Positions 1 to 9,312 of a stretch of 37,787 nucleotides of DNA are shown here, in pieces. The notes under the pieces are model-generated. The model had not been told where the DNA came from, ran no database searches, and was given only the letters and a program-made list of their open reading frames with translations. The DNA lies in assembly GCA_022008415.1 (NCBI GenBank), contig JAIRBC010000034.1, forward strand, positions 1 to 37,787. The letters run 5' to 3'. Source of the stretch: Cerina litoralis. GTDB lineage: Bacteria > Bacteroidota > Bacteroidia > Flavobacteriales > Flavobacteriaceae. The first letter of the stretch is position 1, and every line of letters begins with the position of its first letter. The translations under genes and the position numbers were made by a program.

Positions 1-1
1 T

Positions 2-733
2 GTCCAAGACGTTGATCATAAATTTATCACCGGTCTTGAATACTATCTTAAAACAACTCGAAAATGCGCACACAATTCAGCTATAAAGTATATTATAAAC
101 TTTAAGAAAATCATCCGCATTGCTCATGCCAATGATTGGATCGATAAAGATCCTTTCTTGCATTGGAAAGGTAAGCTCAAAATTGTTGAACGGGAGTTTC
201 TAACTGAGGAAGAAATTCAGAAAATTATAGATCTTGATTTGAAAATGGAACGATTGGATCAAGTACGCTATATTTTTGTGTTTTGCTGTTTTACCGGTGC
301 CGATGTCAAGAAATTGAATAGAAGAGATATTAGCCTAGGTATGGATGGTGAGGAATGGGTTAAAACAAAACGCTCTAAAACCGATACCAGAAGTAATATC
401 CCGATTTTGCCTATTGCCAAAACGATATTTGAGAAGTACAAAGACAATGAGCTGTTAAAAGAAAAAGAAATGGTGCTTCCTGTACTTAGTAATCAGAAAA
501 TGAATGCTTATATCAAGGAAATAGCGGACTTGTGTGGGATTTCCAAAAACCTCACCTTCCATTCGGCCAGACATACATTTGCCACCACAGTTACGCTCAC
601 CAATGGTGTACCCATAGAATCGGTAAGTAAGATGCTAGGACATACCAATCTTAAGACTACCCAGCATTATGCTAAGATTTTAGATATGAAAGTAGCTAAG
701 GATATGGCGATTTTACGATCAAAATTTAAATGA
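2..733 (+). CDS. Tyrosine recombinase/integrase, 5'-truncated by window edge
   Basis: The reading frame is open from base 2 and has no start in the window, so only the C-terminal ~243 residues are present. It begins in a SAM-like core-binding domain and continues into the catalytic domain. Visible catalytic elements are HSARH (the HxxR box), LGHTNLKTTQHYAK with the tyrosine nucleophile, and a lysine-rich beta-hairpin region (VKTKRSKTDTR). The first-arginine region reads CFTGADVKKL. Bacteroidota integrases of this type usually read TGLAYADVKKL, so three residues seem to be missing here. Related IntDOT-type enzymes are known to lack the first arginine anyway. The enzyme would integrate or excise a conjugative or mobilizable element. 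The gene-poor DNA downstream suggests an old or inactive element end. The family is certain; activity is not. Confidence 0.9.
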   Translation, partial: VQDVDHKFITGLEYYLKTTRKCAHNSAIKYIINFKKIIRIAHANDWIDKDPFLHWKGKLKIVEREFLTEEEIQKIIDLDLKMERLDQVRYIFVFCCFTGADVKKLNRRDISLGMDGEEWVKTKRSKTDTRSNIPILPIAKTIFEKYKDNELLKEKEMVLPVLSNQKMNAYIKEIADLCGISKNLTFHSARHTFATTVTLTNGVPIESVSKMLGHTNLKTTQHYAKILDMKVAKDMAILRSKFK

Positions 734-1292
734 TGTATTAAAAGAGTGGTATCTCAAAGTCTCTATCCCTGTAATTATAACTATAAATTCGGCGTCGATC
801 AGCTGAAGGTTCTTATAACTATTCTCCCTTATTGGCAGCATCGCAGGATTAGTATGACCAATCAACATTTATTGGGCGGAATATTATAGTATGTATCCGG
901 TCGGGTTCATACTTTGGAAAATCAGGTACTTGTACCGGGATTAAAAGAAGGAAACCTCTCCGGTAATGCACTTCTCCCTTAAGAGGTAGGATAAGTTTGT
1001 TCATAGATTTTATTAGAAAGAAACCAAGAAGCCAGAATGTTTAAAAAACTCATCGGAGAGAGCATAGGGCAGTTCACCCATTAAACGATTAACCCCTTCC
1101 CAAATTCTTCAGAATTTCAAAAATCGATTGTACAAATATTTGAGACAGGTTAATCCCAAATGATCGGCGAAATGATGGATCTAAAAATTCAGTGTCTTTG
1201 ACGTGTTAGTTCCCTAATGTTTCCACACATAGTACACTACGGGTGGATAATTGTTAGTATTATTTTATTTCGTCAAGACAACTTTTGGGGTA
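734..1292. other. Gene-free stretch beside integrase
   Basis: I see no convincing coding frame, RNA gene or strong hairpin. All frames are interrupted at short intervals. It looks like decayed flanking DNA of a former mobile element, which is inference from its position only. Confidence 0.4.
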
Positions 1293-1517
1293 TCACCATT
1301 TTTGCCGATCCGTTATTAATTTTTTCTCAACGATTGAGTTATTAATGTCCGACTCTGCATCGATCCAATCTTTACTACTTTCATCGTAGACTTCATGATC
1401 AAACCCTAATTTTCGTTGAATGTCAGAGCTCCGAATTTTTTTCAATGCTTCGGTTATACAGCCTGTCATAATGCCTTTGGCTGTAGCTTTCTCATAGTTT
1501 TGAGAAGGATTAATCAA
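1293..1517 (-). CDS. Small hypothetical ORF or gene remnant
   Basis: This 74-codon frame has codon use like a real Bacteroidota gene: balanced composition, charged and acidic C-terminal half, segment DHEVYDESSKDW. I do not recognise the family. The only start is a TTG at its right end, with an in-frame stop about 27 bases upstream, so it may be the 3' fragment of a broken gene. No membrane segment, signal peptide or known motif is visible. It stands alone in decayed DNA between the integrase and the nucleoside locus. Chance ORF is the main alternative. Confidence 0.25.
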   Translation of the reverse strand: MINPSQNYEKATAKGIMTGCITEALKKIRSSDIQRKLGFDHEVYDESSKDWIDAESDINNSIVEKKLITDRQKW

Positions 1518-2243
1518 AGATTTCCAATTATTGGGGATTTAACATTTTCATCGATTTTGTAACCTATGAAATATGAAAAAGGTCTTGTTTCATCTTTTCC
1601 ATTTTTAATTTTTGTTTAAAACTAAATTGATATAGGATTTTCTTAATGGTCGCTATGGTGGATTGTTTAGCGCATCCGAAGGTAAGGCAAGTAGGGTAGG
1701 AGTTAAGCAATTAACTTTCCGTCTAAGGCTTTGGCTAAATTTTTATCATTTTGTTGTATTTTTTTTTCTGAAGGCCAATTTAAAAGAATTGTTCCAGATT
1801 TTTTACAGGTCCCGGCTGACTATAGAAACACTTGCGTATATCTGTGGGGCGGTTATTGAGCTGGAACCGGTGTTAAGTACTAATTGCGAACATTTATAAG
1901 GCGATTTTTATTACAACCACAGTTTTGTAACTGATTAATATTATTTGGCTTTTCCTCATTAGGGGCATTTTAAATAAGAAAAGAATACAATAACACCTTA
2001 TCGGCCAGTACTTCTGCAGACCTCGATAATTTTGAAATCCAATAATGGAATTTTCTCTTCTTGATCCCATGGGCGGAAGCAAACTCCCTTCAGCTCTGGC
2101 CAGCGAGCCGGAACCTCATTACTAATCTTCGAACATGAAAAGGATTATGTTTTTGTCATGATACAATTAGTTCATGTCAAAGGTAAAAAGCCAGACCACG
2201 TAACAAAAGTCATAGTTGATCGGAAACATACTAAATGACATAA
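1518..2243. other. Gene-free stretch
   Basis: Only short frames of low-complexity, hydrophobic-biased translation occur on either strand and none looks coding. I see nothing functional except the hairpin at its right end. Confidence 0.4.
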
Positions 2244-2276
2244 TAATGGGGCCGTCTAGAATGACGGCCACCATTA
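2244..2276 (-). terminator. Strong hairpin, likely terminator of the nucleoside operon
   Basis: The stem pairs TAATGGGGCCGTC with GACGGCC-A-CCATTA: 13 base pairs with one bulged A, around the loop TAGAAT. On the minus strand it lies 240 bases past the last gene of the operon and is followed by a moderately T-rich run (TTATGTCATTT). On the plus strand no T-run follows, so minus-strand termination fits better. The weak T-tract keeps confidence moderate. Confidence 0.45.
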
Positions 2277-2515
2277 ATTCAACTACTAACACTAATTACC
2301 ATAGGTTAAGAAACATCTTGGCACAATTTTTTAATTATACAATTATTAACAATCATTGTTTATTTTAATTAATATAACGATACTTTTTACCTACTAATTT
2401 ACCACTATTTGCTTGTGGTTTACACCAGAGACATATATTTAAGCAGTCAGCAATTCTCTGATAAATTTTACACCTTCGTCACATAAGAATATACAGAAGA
2501 AGATAAATATGCAAT

Positions 2516-3451
2516 TCATGGAATCAGCGTCATTAATCGTTCTATTTCGTCCTCAACTTCTTTATTGTTCCTTGGTACGGCATATCCTCTATACCCCTTA
2601 CTTAAGTCCCAAGTGTATCCATTTTTTAAGCTGCCCTCACCGTCCCAATTCTCTTCATAATACTTGGTTCCATATATTGCATATAGCACAGTCACCTGGT
2701 CCCAACTGGATCGACCAATATCCGGTCCCTGATGCCATTCCAATTCAAAAGCCCGCCTTACTGGATTGTCTACGGGTGTGGTATTTGTTAGGGTTTCACC
2801 GGTTATAATATCTCCACCAATATCAGATGTAACCACAGTGCCTGGCCAATTTTCAATCACATATTTAGATTGGTCGACAAGGTCATGTCTTGTGAAGTTA
2901 AAACCATCATTATTCAAGCCTCCCATAACTGCCAAAAGTTTTACTTTACGTTGTACAAGCTCGAAACCTTCTGGGTCCTTTAAGAGGTCGTATAGATTAT
3001 TGAGAAAACCGACACTGATAATGACAACAGAATTGTCAGCCTGAGTTTTAAGGATATGTTTGTACAACGACGCCGCATCAGCAACAATATTATCAAAGGG
3101 ATCTTGTGTCATATTATCCACATCATAGTTACGTTCAACAGTGAAGTAATCTGATGGATCGGGCTCTTTTAATTCTTTTCTGTAAATACCAATTGGAATT
3201 GTGCCACAATGATAGTAGGTATTAATAGCATCAATCACATTCGGTGCCAAGGGGTGGACTTCATTGTAACAAACGCCAAGAATATTCACCTTCTTTTCCA
3301 TTTGCAAACCCTGAAGAACAGCTAGTGCCCCAACATCATCCACATCTAAACACATGTCAGTTTCAAAAATCACAGGTATTTTTTGTTGGGCGTGGCAATT
3401 ACTTAAGGCGGCAATAATGAAAATAAAAGTCAAAAATTCTCTTTGAAGCAT
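2516..3451 (-). CDS. Exported nucleoside hydrolase (IUNH family), last gene of operon
   Basis: This 311-residue protein would hydrolyse the N-glycosidic bond of nucleosides to give base plus ribose. An N-terminal hydrophobic segment ending in CHAQQ suggests an exported periplasmic protein. The metal/ribose-binding aspartate motif appears as ETDMCLDVDDVGALA (about residues 29-44), a longer variant of the classical DTDPGxDD. Later motifs are VGFLNNL and MGGLNNDGFN, matching the ribose-binding Asn region. Where classical enzymes have the catalytic His-Asp near the C-terminus, this protein has SSWDQVTVLYA, so His is replaced by Trp. It closely resembles the protein at 10476-11459 and the C-terminal domain of the protein at 7338-9287. 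A 51-base gap separates it from the permease gene. The substrate is inferred from family and context; loss of the His leaves the exact reaction open. Confidence 0.88.
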   Translation of the reverse strand: MLQREFLTFIFIIAALSNCHAQQKIPVIFETDMCLDVDDVGALAVLQGLQMEKKVNILGVCYNEVHPLAPNVIDAINTYYHCGTIPIGIYRKELKEPDPSDYFTVERNYDVDNMTQDPFDNIVADAASLYKHILKTQADNSVVIISVGFLNNLYDLLKDPEGFELVQRKVKLLAVMGGLNNDGFNFTRHDLVDQSKYVIENWPGTVVTSDIGGDIITGETLTNTTPVDNPVRRAFELEWHQGPDIGRSSWDQVTVLYAIYGTKYYEENWDGEGSLKNGYTWDLSKGYRGYAVPRNNKEVEDEIERLMTLIP

Positions 3452-3502
3452 AATGGAAATATTTAAAATTTGGAAGAAAACTTTGGGTATTTTTCTAAAG
3501 GG

Positions 3503-4504
3503 TTATCCTCCAGCACAAATTATAGAAATGATACCTGCTATAAATAGAACAAACATAAATGCTAGTAAGTAGTTGGTCTTTTTAGTGGACCCTTTAAATT
3601 CTTTCCAGATAAATACCCCCCATAGTGCAGCAACCAATGTTGCGCCCTGACCCAGACCATAAGAAATTGCCGCCCCCGCTTTGCCTGCGGCAATTAAATT
3701 TAGCGAATTACCGATCCCCCAGATTATACCGCCAAGAACTCCGACCATATGAATCTTGAAATTTCCGTTGAAATAAGCCTTGTAGCCGGTAGGTTCGCCA
3801 CTGATCGGCTTTTTCATTAATATGGTGTTAAAAATGAAATTACTTATAAAAATTCCAAGCGCAAAAACAACCGTTGCGGTATACGGTGTCATTTTCCCCG
3901 GTGCGGGGCTAACAAAATTGTCGAGATCCATTGAAGCTGCTACAAACCTATAAAAGAAGGACATAAGTACCCCGGCAAGAATGGAGATAATTATTCCTTT
4001 TGAAGATGCCTTTTTATTGCTGCCCGATGTTTTTTTATAAGCTATCGCATTCAAAATAATGGCTATCGCAATAAGGGCAACTCCAAGGAACAAAAATATG
4101 GGATCGCCCTTTTGTGACCCCATGTAATTGATGATTACGCCTAGAACCAGGGCAAGTCCAATACCTACCGGGAAAGCCACTGACATTCCAGCAATAGCTA
4201 TTGCTGCGGACAACAATATATTTGCCGCATTAAAAATAATACCACCAAGAAAGGCACTTCCAATATTCTTAATTTCGGCCTGTGCCAGATCGACCATGAA
4301 GCCACGGCCACCTTCACCAGTACTTCCAATAGTGAAAGCTGATATGAGCGATAAAATCAGGATCCCGATAACATAATCCCAGTAAAACAATTCGTAGCGC
4401 CAGGTTTTGCCGGCCAATTTCTGGGTGTTTCCCCAAGATCCCCAACATAACATGGTGATAAAACAAAAAATAATTGCCAGTGGATAGTTGTCTACAATAT
4501 ACAT
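3503..4504 (-). CDS. Ureide-permease/GRP-type inner membrane transporter (RusT-like)
   Basis: This 333-residue, very hydrophobic protein has about ten predicted membrane segments in two halves, as in the drug/metabolite transporter superfamily. The N-terminal block MLCWGSWGNTQKLAGK and the repeated glycine-rich helices match Bacteroidota members of the ureide permease/glucose-ribose porter group. Plant relatives move allantoin and pyrimidines, and Bacteroidota relatives sit beside ribokinases. It lies directly downstream of the ribokinase gene (69 bases), so import of ribose, or of nucleosides or bases, into the cytoplasm is the likely role. There is no signal peptide; the first helix serves as membrane anchor. 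The family is well supported. The transported molecule is inference from neighbours. Confidence 0.82.
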   Translation of the reverse strand: MYIVDNYPLAIIFCFITMLCWGSWGNTQKLAGKTWRYELFYWDYVIGILILSLISAFTIGSTGEGGRGFMVDLAQAEIKNIGSAFLGGIIFNAANILLSAAIAIAGMSVAFPVGIGLALVLGVIINYMGSQKGDPIFLFLGVALIAIAIILNAIAYKKTSGSNKKASSKGIIISILAGVLMSFFYRFVAASMDLDNFVSPAPGKMTPYTATVVFALGIFISNFIFNTILMKKPISGEPTGYKAYFNGNFKIHMVGVLGGIIWGIGNSLNLIAAGKAGAAISYGLGQGATLVAALWGVFIWKEFKGSTKKTNYLLAFMFVLFIAGIISIICAGG

Positions 4505-4573
4505 GTTAATCTTATTTTAGTTGGTTAATATATTTATCAAGCTAATAAAAATGAATTGTGTTTAGGTACCATT

Positions 4574-5506
4574 TCATCTGGAATAAGGGAGTTCCTTTTT
4601 ATTCAAAAAATCATATACTTCCCTTTCTGTTGGGATTGAAGGCTGAGCCCCTAGCCGCATCACGCACAGAGCCGATGCCGCAGTGGCGAACTTTATGGCT
4701 TTGACCCAATCGTGTCCCTTACCCAGTCCAGCAGCCAATGCCCCGCAAAAAACGTCGCCCGCAGCAGTGCTGTCCACCGCCTCGACTTTAAAAGCAGGCA
4801 CATGGAAATAGGTTTGGTCATTTTTGAACAGACTACCTTTTTTGCCGAGGGTCAAAACAACGGTTTGTGCCCCCATTGTTCTTAATTTGTCCACTACTGC
4901 TTCCTCGCCCAACGATTCTATCCTTTCGCCGGAAATGGTTTCCGCCTCGGTTTCGTTAACAACAAGGATATCGATCATTTGTATGGTTTCAAGGTCGATT
5001 TTACTAGCCGGGGCCACGTTAAGGAGAATCTTGGTGTTATGGCGATGTGCGATCTCACATATTTTCTGTACCGTTGCATAAGGGATTTCCATTTGGACGA
5101 CCACCATATCTGCTTTGGCAATCACACCTTTTACTTTGTCGATGTGCTCGGGGGAGAGCATACCATTGGCCCCAGGGTTTATTACAATGCAATTTTCCCC
5201 TTTTTTATCTACCCAGATCATGGCCGTGCCCGATGGAGCCCCATCTACTGTAATAGCCAAGGAAACATCCAATTTTTGCCTTTTATAGTATTTCATTGTG
5301 TTTTCACCGTTCATGTCGTTTCCCAAACAGGTGACAAACTTTACATTACCTCCCAATTTATGCGCTGCCAATGCCTGATTAGCCCCTTTGCCACCCATGG
5401 CCTGCAAAAATGATGTTCCTTCAATGGTCTCTCCTGGAGCCGGAAAATATTCCATTTTTAAGATCAAATCGGTATTCGAACTTCCAATAACCACTATTTC
5501 ACCCAT
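4574..5506 (-). CDS. rbsK: Ribokinase (PfkB family)
   Basis: This 310-residue cytoplasmic sugar kinase would convert ribose to ribose 5-phosphate with ATP, feeding the pentose phosphate pathway. All family signatures are present: N-terminal GSSNTDLI (residues 8-15), the sugar-binding GGKGANQA (38-45), NETE (184-187) and the anion-hole/catalytic DSTAAGD with Asp251. Length is normal for bacterial ribokinases (about 300-310). No signal peptide is present, unlike the hydrolases around it, which places the phosphorylation step inside the cell after transport. It lies between the ADP-ribosylglycohydrolase and permease genes in the same direction. A related PfkB sugar kinase such as deoxyribokinase is the alternative, but the sequence is ribokinase-like throughout. 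Confidence 0.92.
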   Translation of the reverse strand: MGEIVVIGSSNTDLILKMEYFPAPGETIEGTSFLQAMGGKGANQALAAHKLGGNVKFVTCLGNDMNGENTMKYYKRQKLDVSLAITVDGAPSGTAMIWVDKKGENCIVINPGANGMLSPEHIDKVKGVIAKADMVVVQMEIPYATVQKICEIAHRHNTKILLNVAPASKIDLETIQMIDILVVNETEAETISGERIESLGEEAVVDKLRTMGAQTVVLTLGKKGSLFKNDQTYFHVPAFKVEAVDSTAAGDVFCGALAAGLGKGHDWVKAIKFATAASALCVMRLGAQPSIPTEREVYDFLNKKELPYSR

Positions 5507-5591
5507 ATAAAAATTTTAAATAAAAATTGAATTGTCGTTAAGGCATATTGAATCCGAACCTCCCCAAGGCAGATCGTATTGGAGGAACTTT

Positions 5592-7196
5592 TCATTTAGC
5601 CTGTTTATTATGATTCGCAGTTTTGATCTCATCTGAAAAAGCAATATATCCAGTTGAGGTGATTGTCCCACCGTTCCTGGGATTTAGCCATTTTAGTTTA
5701 ATTTGATGTTCTCCTTTGGGCAGTTCCAAGTTCGTATATAGCTCTAACGATCTTGTCTTAAAATCGACCGGTAGTTTCATGACCCTATCGGCTTTACCAT
5801 CGACCGTCACTTCAAGTTCCCCAACGAAATCTTCTGGCAATCCACTTATAGCACCTTTGATAACAATACCTGTCCCAGAAAATGCCAGGGTCACAATTTT
5901 GTCATCCTTCATAGTAAATCTTGCGTCCCATGTGCTTTCCTTAAGTTTTCCCGCCTCTGGAAAAACATTTGGAAAACCCACTTCCAACGGAAGCGTTTTC
6001 GGTTTTTGGCAATTAATGGTAATCGTTTCACCATCTACATTACCACCGTTTTTTTTGATGAGTTGCAAAGCATGGCGAAAGCTAGTTTTATAGGTTTTGT
6101 TCAAAGAATAGGTCGTAAATATGAAATCCCTGTCCTCTGCCGCTTTCAAAGGTTTCAGCCAATAATCGGGAATCTTGTCATACCCCAACATGGTACCGAG
6201 GATCCCGGCAACTGTGGAGGGGTTGCAATCTGCATCCTGCCCCGCCCTAGTTGCGATATCGATGGATTTGTAGAAATCTCCCTGACCATACAACAGTCCC
6301 AATAGGACATAGGCAGAATTCACAGTGGCATCGATATTGAAGGGTAAGAATACCCCATCAGGGCAATGGAGGTCTTCTGCCCATTTGCTCCTTTCTATTT
6401 CGAACCATGCCTGTTTCCAGTCATTGGGAAATTTTTTGTGAAATCCGATTACATCTTTCATTGCTTTATAATATTTGCTCTCTTTAGGAATTGCATTCAG
6501 TGCCTCATTTACAACAAAATCCACATCATTGGATACAAAAGCAAGCGAATACATCGAAGCAACATATGCGCCTGCATAAAACCCGTCCCCATAGTTCATT
6601 ATATGGCCTACTCTTTCACAAATTTCCGTTGCAGAATTTATCATTCCAGGGGACATCAACCCAGCGAAGTCGGCCTCGATTTGGAAATCGATATCGTCGG
6701 CGTGCAGACTGTTCTGCCAATGACCCGATATCGGTGCCTTAATGCCATTTAATATATTGTAACGGGCGGCCTGGTTGGCATGCCATAATGGGTAGTCGGC
6801 ATGGGCGAATGCATTGGCAAAATCCTCAATGGGCGCATCCAGACCGTGTTTTTCCAAAACATCAACGAAAGTTAGATCCATATAAAGATCGTCGTACAAG
6901 CCTGGTGCATTGTCAAAATACCAGCTCACTTGGTCATCGTTCCATTCCAATTGAACATAATCCTGGATCATCGTTCCGTTGTACCGGAATTCGTATGGCC
7001 CACCAAAGGTAACTCCGATGGTCTGTCCGGCCCAGCCCCCTTTTACCTTATTTAAAAGCTCTTTTTTTGTTATGGTTATCTGATTGGGAATCTCGACTTT
7101 TTCTTTGTCTTCCCGTTTATTGCCCTCTTCTCTGCAACTTGTGATTATGGATAATGCAACGAAGACACCAAATAATTTGAAAAAAACTGTATTCAT
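5592..7196 (-). CDS. ADP-ribosylglycohydrolase-family lipoprotein with C-terminal beta domain
   Basis: This 534-residue protein starts with a lipoprotein signal (SIITSC, Cys21), so it should be anchored in a membrane outside the cytoplasm. Residues about 45-360 form the ADP-ribosylglycohydrolase fold: the opening GGWAGQTIGVTFGGP, the acidic YDDLYMDLTF, and near the end the Mg-binding GQDADCNPSTVAG. Family members split ADP-ribose from proteins or small molecules, or cleave related N-glycosides. Residues about 390-525 form an added beta-rich domain ending in a GEHQIKLKW-type strand, which may bind ligand or assist surface display. It lies between the modular nucleoside hydrolase and ribokinase genes. 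This suggests it prepares ribosylated substrates (ADP-ribose, NAD fragments) for the same pathway. That role is inference. Confidence 0.85.
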   Translation of the reverse strand: MNTVFFKLFGVFVALSIITSCREEGNKREDKEKVEIPNQITITKKELLNKVKGGWAGQTIGVTFGGPYEFRYNGTMIQDYVQLEWNDDQVSWYFDNAPGLYDDLYMDLTFVDVLEKHGLDAPIEDFANAFAHADYPLWHANQAARYNILNGIKAPISGHWQNSLHADDIDFQIEADFAGLMSPGMINSATEICERVGHIMNYGDGFYAGAYVASMYSLAFVSNDVDFVVNEALNAIPKESKYYKAMKDVIGFHKKFPNDWKQAWFEIERSKWAEDLHCPDGVFLPFNIDATVNSAYVLLGLLYGQGDFYKSIDIATRAGQDADCNPSTVAGILGTMLGYDKIPDYWLKPLKAAEDRDFIFTTYSLNKTYKTSFRHALQLIKKNGGNVDGETITINCQKPKTLPLEVGFPNVFPEAGKLKESTWDARFTMKDDKIVTLAFSGTGIVIKGAISGLPEDFVGELEVTVDGKADRVMKLPVDFKTRSLELYTNLELPKGEHQIKLKWLNPRNGGTITSTGYIAFSDEIKTANHNKQAK

Positions 7197-7337
7197 CTGT
7201 TCATTTTTTTGTTGTAAGTTGACGATATTCTATATCTACATGCGCAGATAAAATAAAGAATAATGGTATTCTCATTATTAATTCATTATCAAGCGATTTT
7301 TAATAATTAGTTCCAAAGAAAACATTTGGATCCAAAT

Positions 7338-9287
7338 TCATGGTTGTTTCAATGGTGGTTTAGTCATTAGATCCTCAATAATTTGAATATAGGATTCTGC
7401 GGGTTGGAGAATGTCCAAAAAGGAGCGATATCCAGGTTTCATGTTCCACTTAAAGCCGTTGTTTAAAGAGCCTGTACCTGTGGAATTAATCGAAAAGTAA
7501 TCGGATAATCCCCGTACGGCATACAAAACCGTAACCTGATCCCAACTTGGACGTCCACAAAAATTATCATGAAAAAATTTGTAATAACCTTCCCGTACGG
7601 GATTTTCGATAGAAGAATCTTTTAGGCCCTGTCCAGTTAAGATGTTATGGCCAGAACCGCTCATAACAATGGGTGTTGGCCAGTTTTTGATAACATTTTC
7701 AGCTTCAGAAACTAGATTATGCCGTGGAAGATTGAATCCGTCATTGTTGATTCCGCCCATTATGACCAGTTCTTTGATTTTTTTAGCAACCAGATCTGGC
7801 CTTGTATTCAAAAGATCATTGAGATTGTTTAAAAACCCAACACTAATGATAGTTACGGAACTATCGGGCTGTGCTTCCAAAACTTTTTGATAGACTTCAA
7901 GCGCGCTTAATGCATTTTTGCTATCAAGATCATGGGGAAATTTGGAAACGGGTTCCAGATATGGGGAATAATCGGGTTGGGATAGAGGTTGCTTATAGAT
8001 CCCGATCGGGATATCACCTCGACCATACCAAGTGTTGATGGCATCTATGGCGGATGCGCCAAATGGATGAACTTCATTATAACATACAGCTAATAATTCG
8101 GCCTCTTTATTATTGGCCAAGGCATGTATAACCGCCAAGGCACCTACATCATCCACATCAAGACACATGTCGGTCTCAAAAATTACCTTTTTGGGAATTC
8201 CTGAAACAACCGTAACCAACCTCGTTTCCTTAGCAATTTTTCCGTTAGAATCTGTAAGGGATAGTTTTACGGAATATTCCCCTGGTGAAGAATAGGAATG
8301 ATTTATCTTGGCTCCTGTTCCAAAAGAACTGTCACCAAAATCCCAGGCATAATTTTTAAGTTCTCCATTGGGATCAAATGAAGGAGTAGCATCAAAACCA
8401 ATACTTTCTCCTTTTTTGGGTCGGTCGGGAGAATTACTAAATCTGGCAACGGGATTGTCGGTAAAAACTTTTAGGTTTTTTGTTAATGCGCTGGTTAATC
8501 CTTTGTTATCCGTTACAATTAATTCCAAGTTGAAATTACCAGCTTTTTTATAAGTATGATTTACGGATTGACCGCTGGCTTTACTTCCATCTCCAAAACC
8601 CCACTGATATGTAACTATCTCTCCTTCGGTGCTCACGGATTCGGAGCCATCAAAAAAAACTTTTTCTTGTACAATCGGTGTGTTTGAACTCATACCAATT
8701 TGAGCTTTTGCTCCTGGTCCGATACCGCTTGGAATGTAATTCGGATTATTTGTAATTAATAGTTTGTCAAGCCTTGTCTGATCCATTAAATATGTGACAG
8801 TAATGGTATGTAGTCCTTTTTCTAAATTGAATTCCATTACTTTATCGTTATTGTCATTATCATGAACTTCATCCCAATGCCAACAACATCCTACGGAGAT
8901 ATCCTTCCACTTTATCCATTTTTGGTCATCCATCTTAATCCAAAAGGCATCCTCATCATCCATTGATGCAATTACTCTACCCCATATCTTATATATTCCC
9001 TTCTTATTGATTTGGAACTTATAAGTTATATGTCCATCCTTAGGTGCCCTTTCGGTATTGTTATTGCCCGATTGTACTTCAATAAACTGCCCTCCAGAAG
9101 CATCCTTATCGTACCATACTTTCATGGGAGACTCTATATTTCCAGCTTCTGCCTCCATCCATAAATTTATAATACCGTTTTCTTCTTTTTCTACAATTTT
9201 CTGTGCAATACAAGTTGAAGAAATTAGCATTGCTAAAACTAATAGTAGCAGATTTTGTACTGGAACATATCTCGGACCGTTCCTCAT
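7338..9287 (-). CDS. Modular nucleoside hydrolase: CBM-like + two PKD + IUNH domain
   Basis: This 649-residue protein is about twice the normal size of the family. Order: signal peptide (about 1-28, ending CIAQ); a beta-sandwich module resembling carbohydrate-binding families (about 40-180, WMEAEAG, conserved Trp residues and an acidic loop); PKD domain 1 (about 193-276, YQWGFGDGS); PKD domain 2 (about 278-362, YAWDFGDSS); nucleoside hydrolase domain (about 366-649). The hydrolase domain carries FETDMCLDVDDVGALA, ISVGFLNNL, MGGINNDGFN and, in place of the catalytic His-Asp, GRPSWDQVTVLYA. It is closest to the hydrolases at 2516-3451 and 10476-11459, which suggests duplication followed by domain gain. 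The PKD stalk and binding module imply work on an extended or surface-bound ligand. The next upstream gene ends 25 bases before its start. The binding-module family is uncertain. Confidence 0.87.
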   Translation of the reverse strand: MRNGPRYVPVQNLLLLVLAMLISSTCIAQKIVEKEENGIINLWMEAEAGNIESPMKVWYDKDASGGQFIEVQSGNNNTERAPKDGHITYKFQINKKGIYKIWGRVIASMDDEDAFWIKMDDQKWIKWKDISVGCCWHWDEVHDNDNNDKVMEFNLEKGLHTITVTYLMDQTRLDKLLITNNPNYIPSGIGPGAKAQIGMSSNTPIVQEKVFFDGSESVSTEGEIVTYQWGFGDGSKASGQSVNHTYKKAGNFNLELIVTDNKGLTSALTKNLKVFTDNPVARFSNSPDRPKKGESIGFDATPSFDPNGELKNYAWDFGDSSFGTGAKINHSYSSPGEYSVKLSLTDSNGKIAKETRLVTVVSGIPKKVIFETDMCLDVDDVGALAVIHALANNKEAELLAVCYNEVHPFGASAIDAINTWYGRGDIPIGIYKQPLSQPDYSPYLEPVSKFPHDLDSKNALSALEVYQKVLEAQPDSSVTIISVGFLNNLNDLLNTRPDLVAKKIKELVIMGGINNDGFNLPRHNLVSEAENVIKNWPTPIVMSGSGHNILTGQGLKDSSIENPVREGYYKFFHDNFCGRPSWDQVTVLYAVRGLSDYFSINSTGTGSLNNGFKWNMKPGYRSFLDILQPAESYIQIIEDLMTKPPLKQP

Positions 9288-9312
9288 GGCTATTTTTTTA
9301 AAATCGATCTCG

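Noticed and set aside
1663-1899. 78-codon plus-strand frame
   Set aside because: The start is not supported, the translation is aromatic- and leucine-biased without family features, and it lies in decayed DNA.
1894-2082. 62-codon minus-strand frame
   Set aside because: Low-quality hydrophobic/basic translation in a gene-free region, with no motif or neighbour support.
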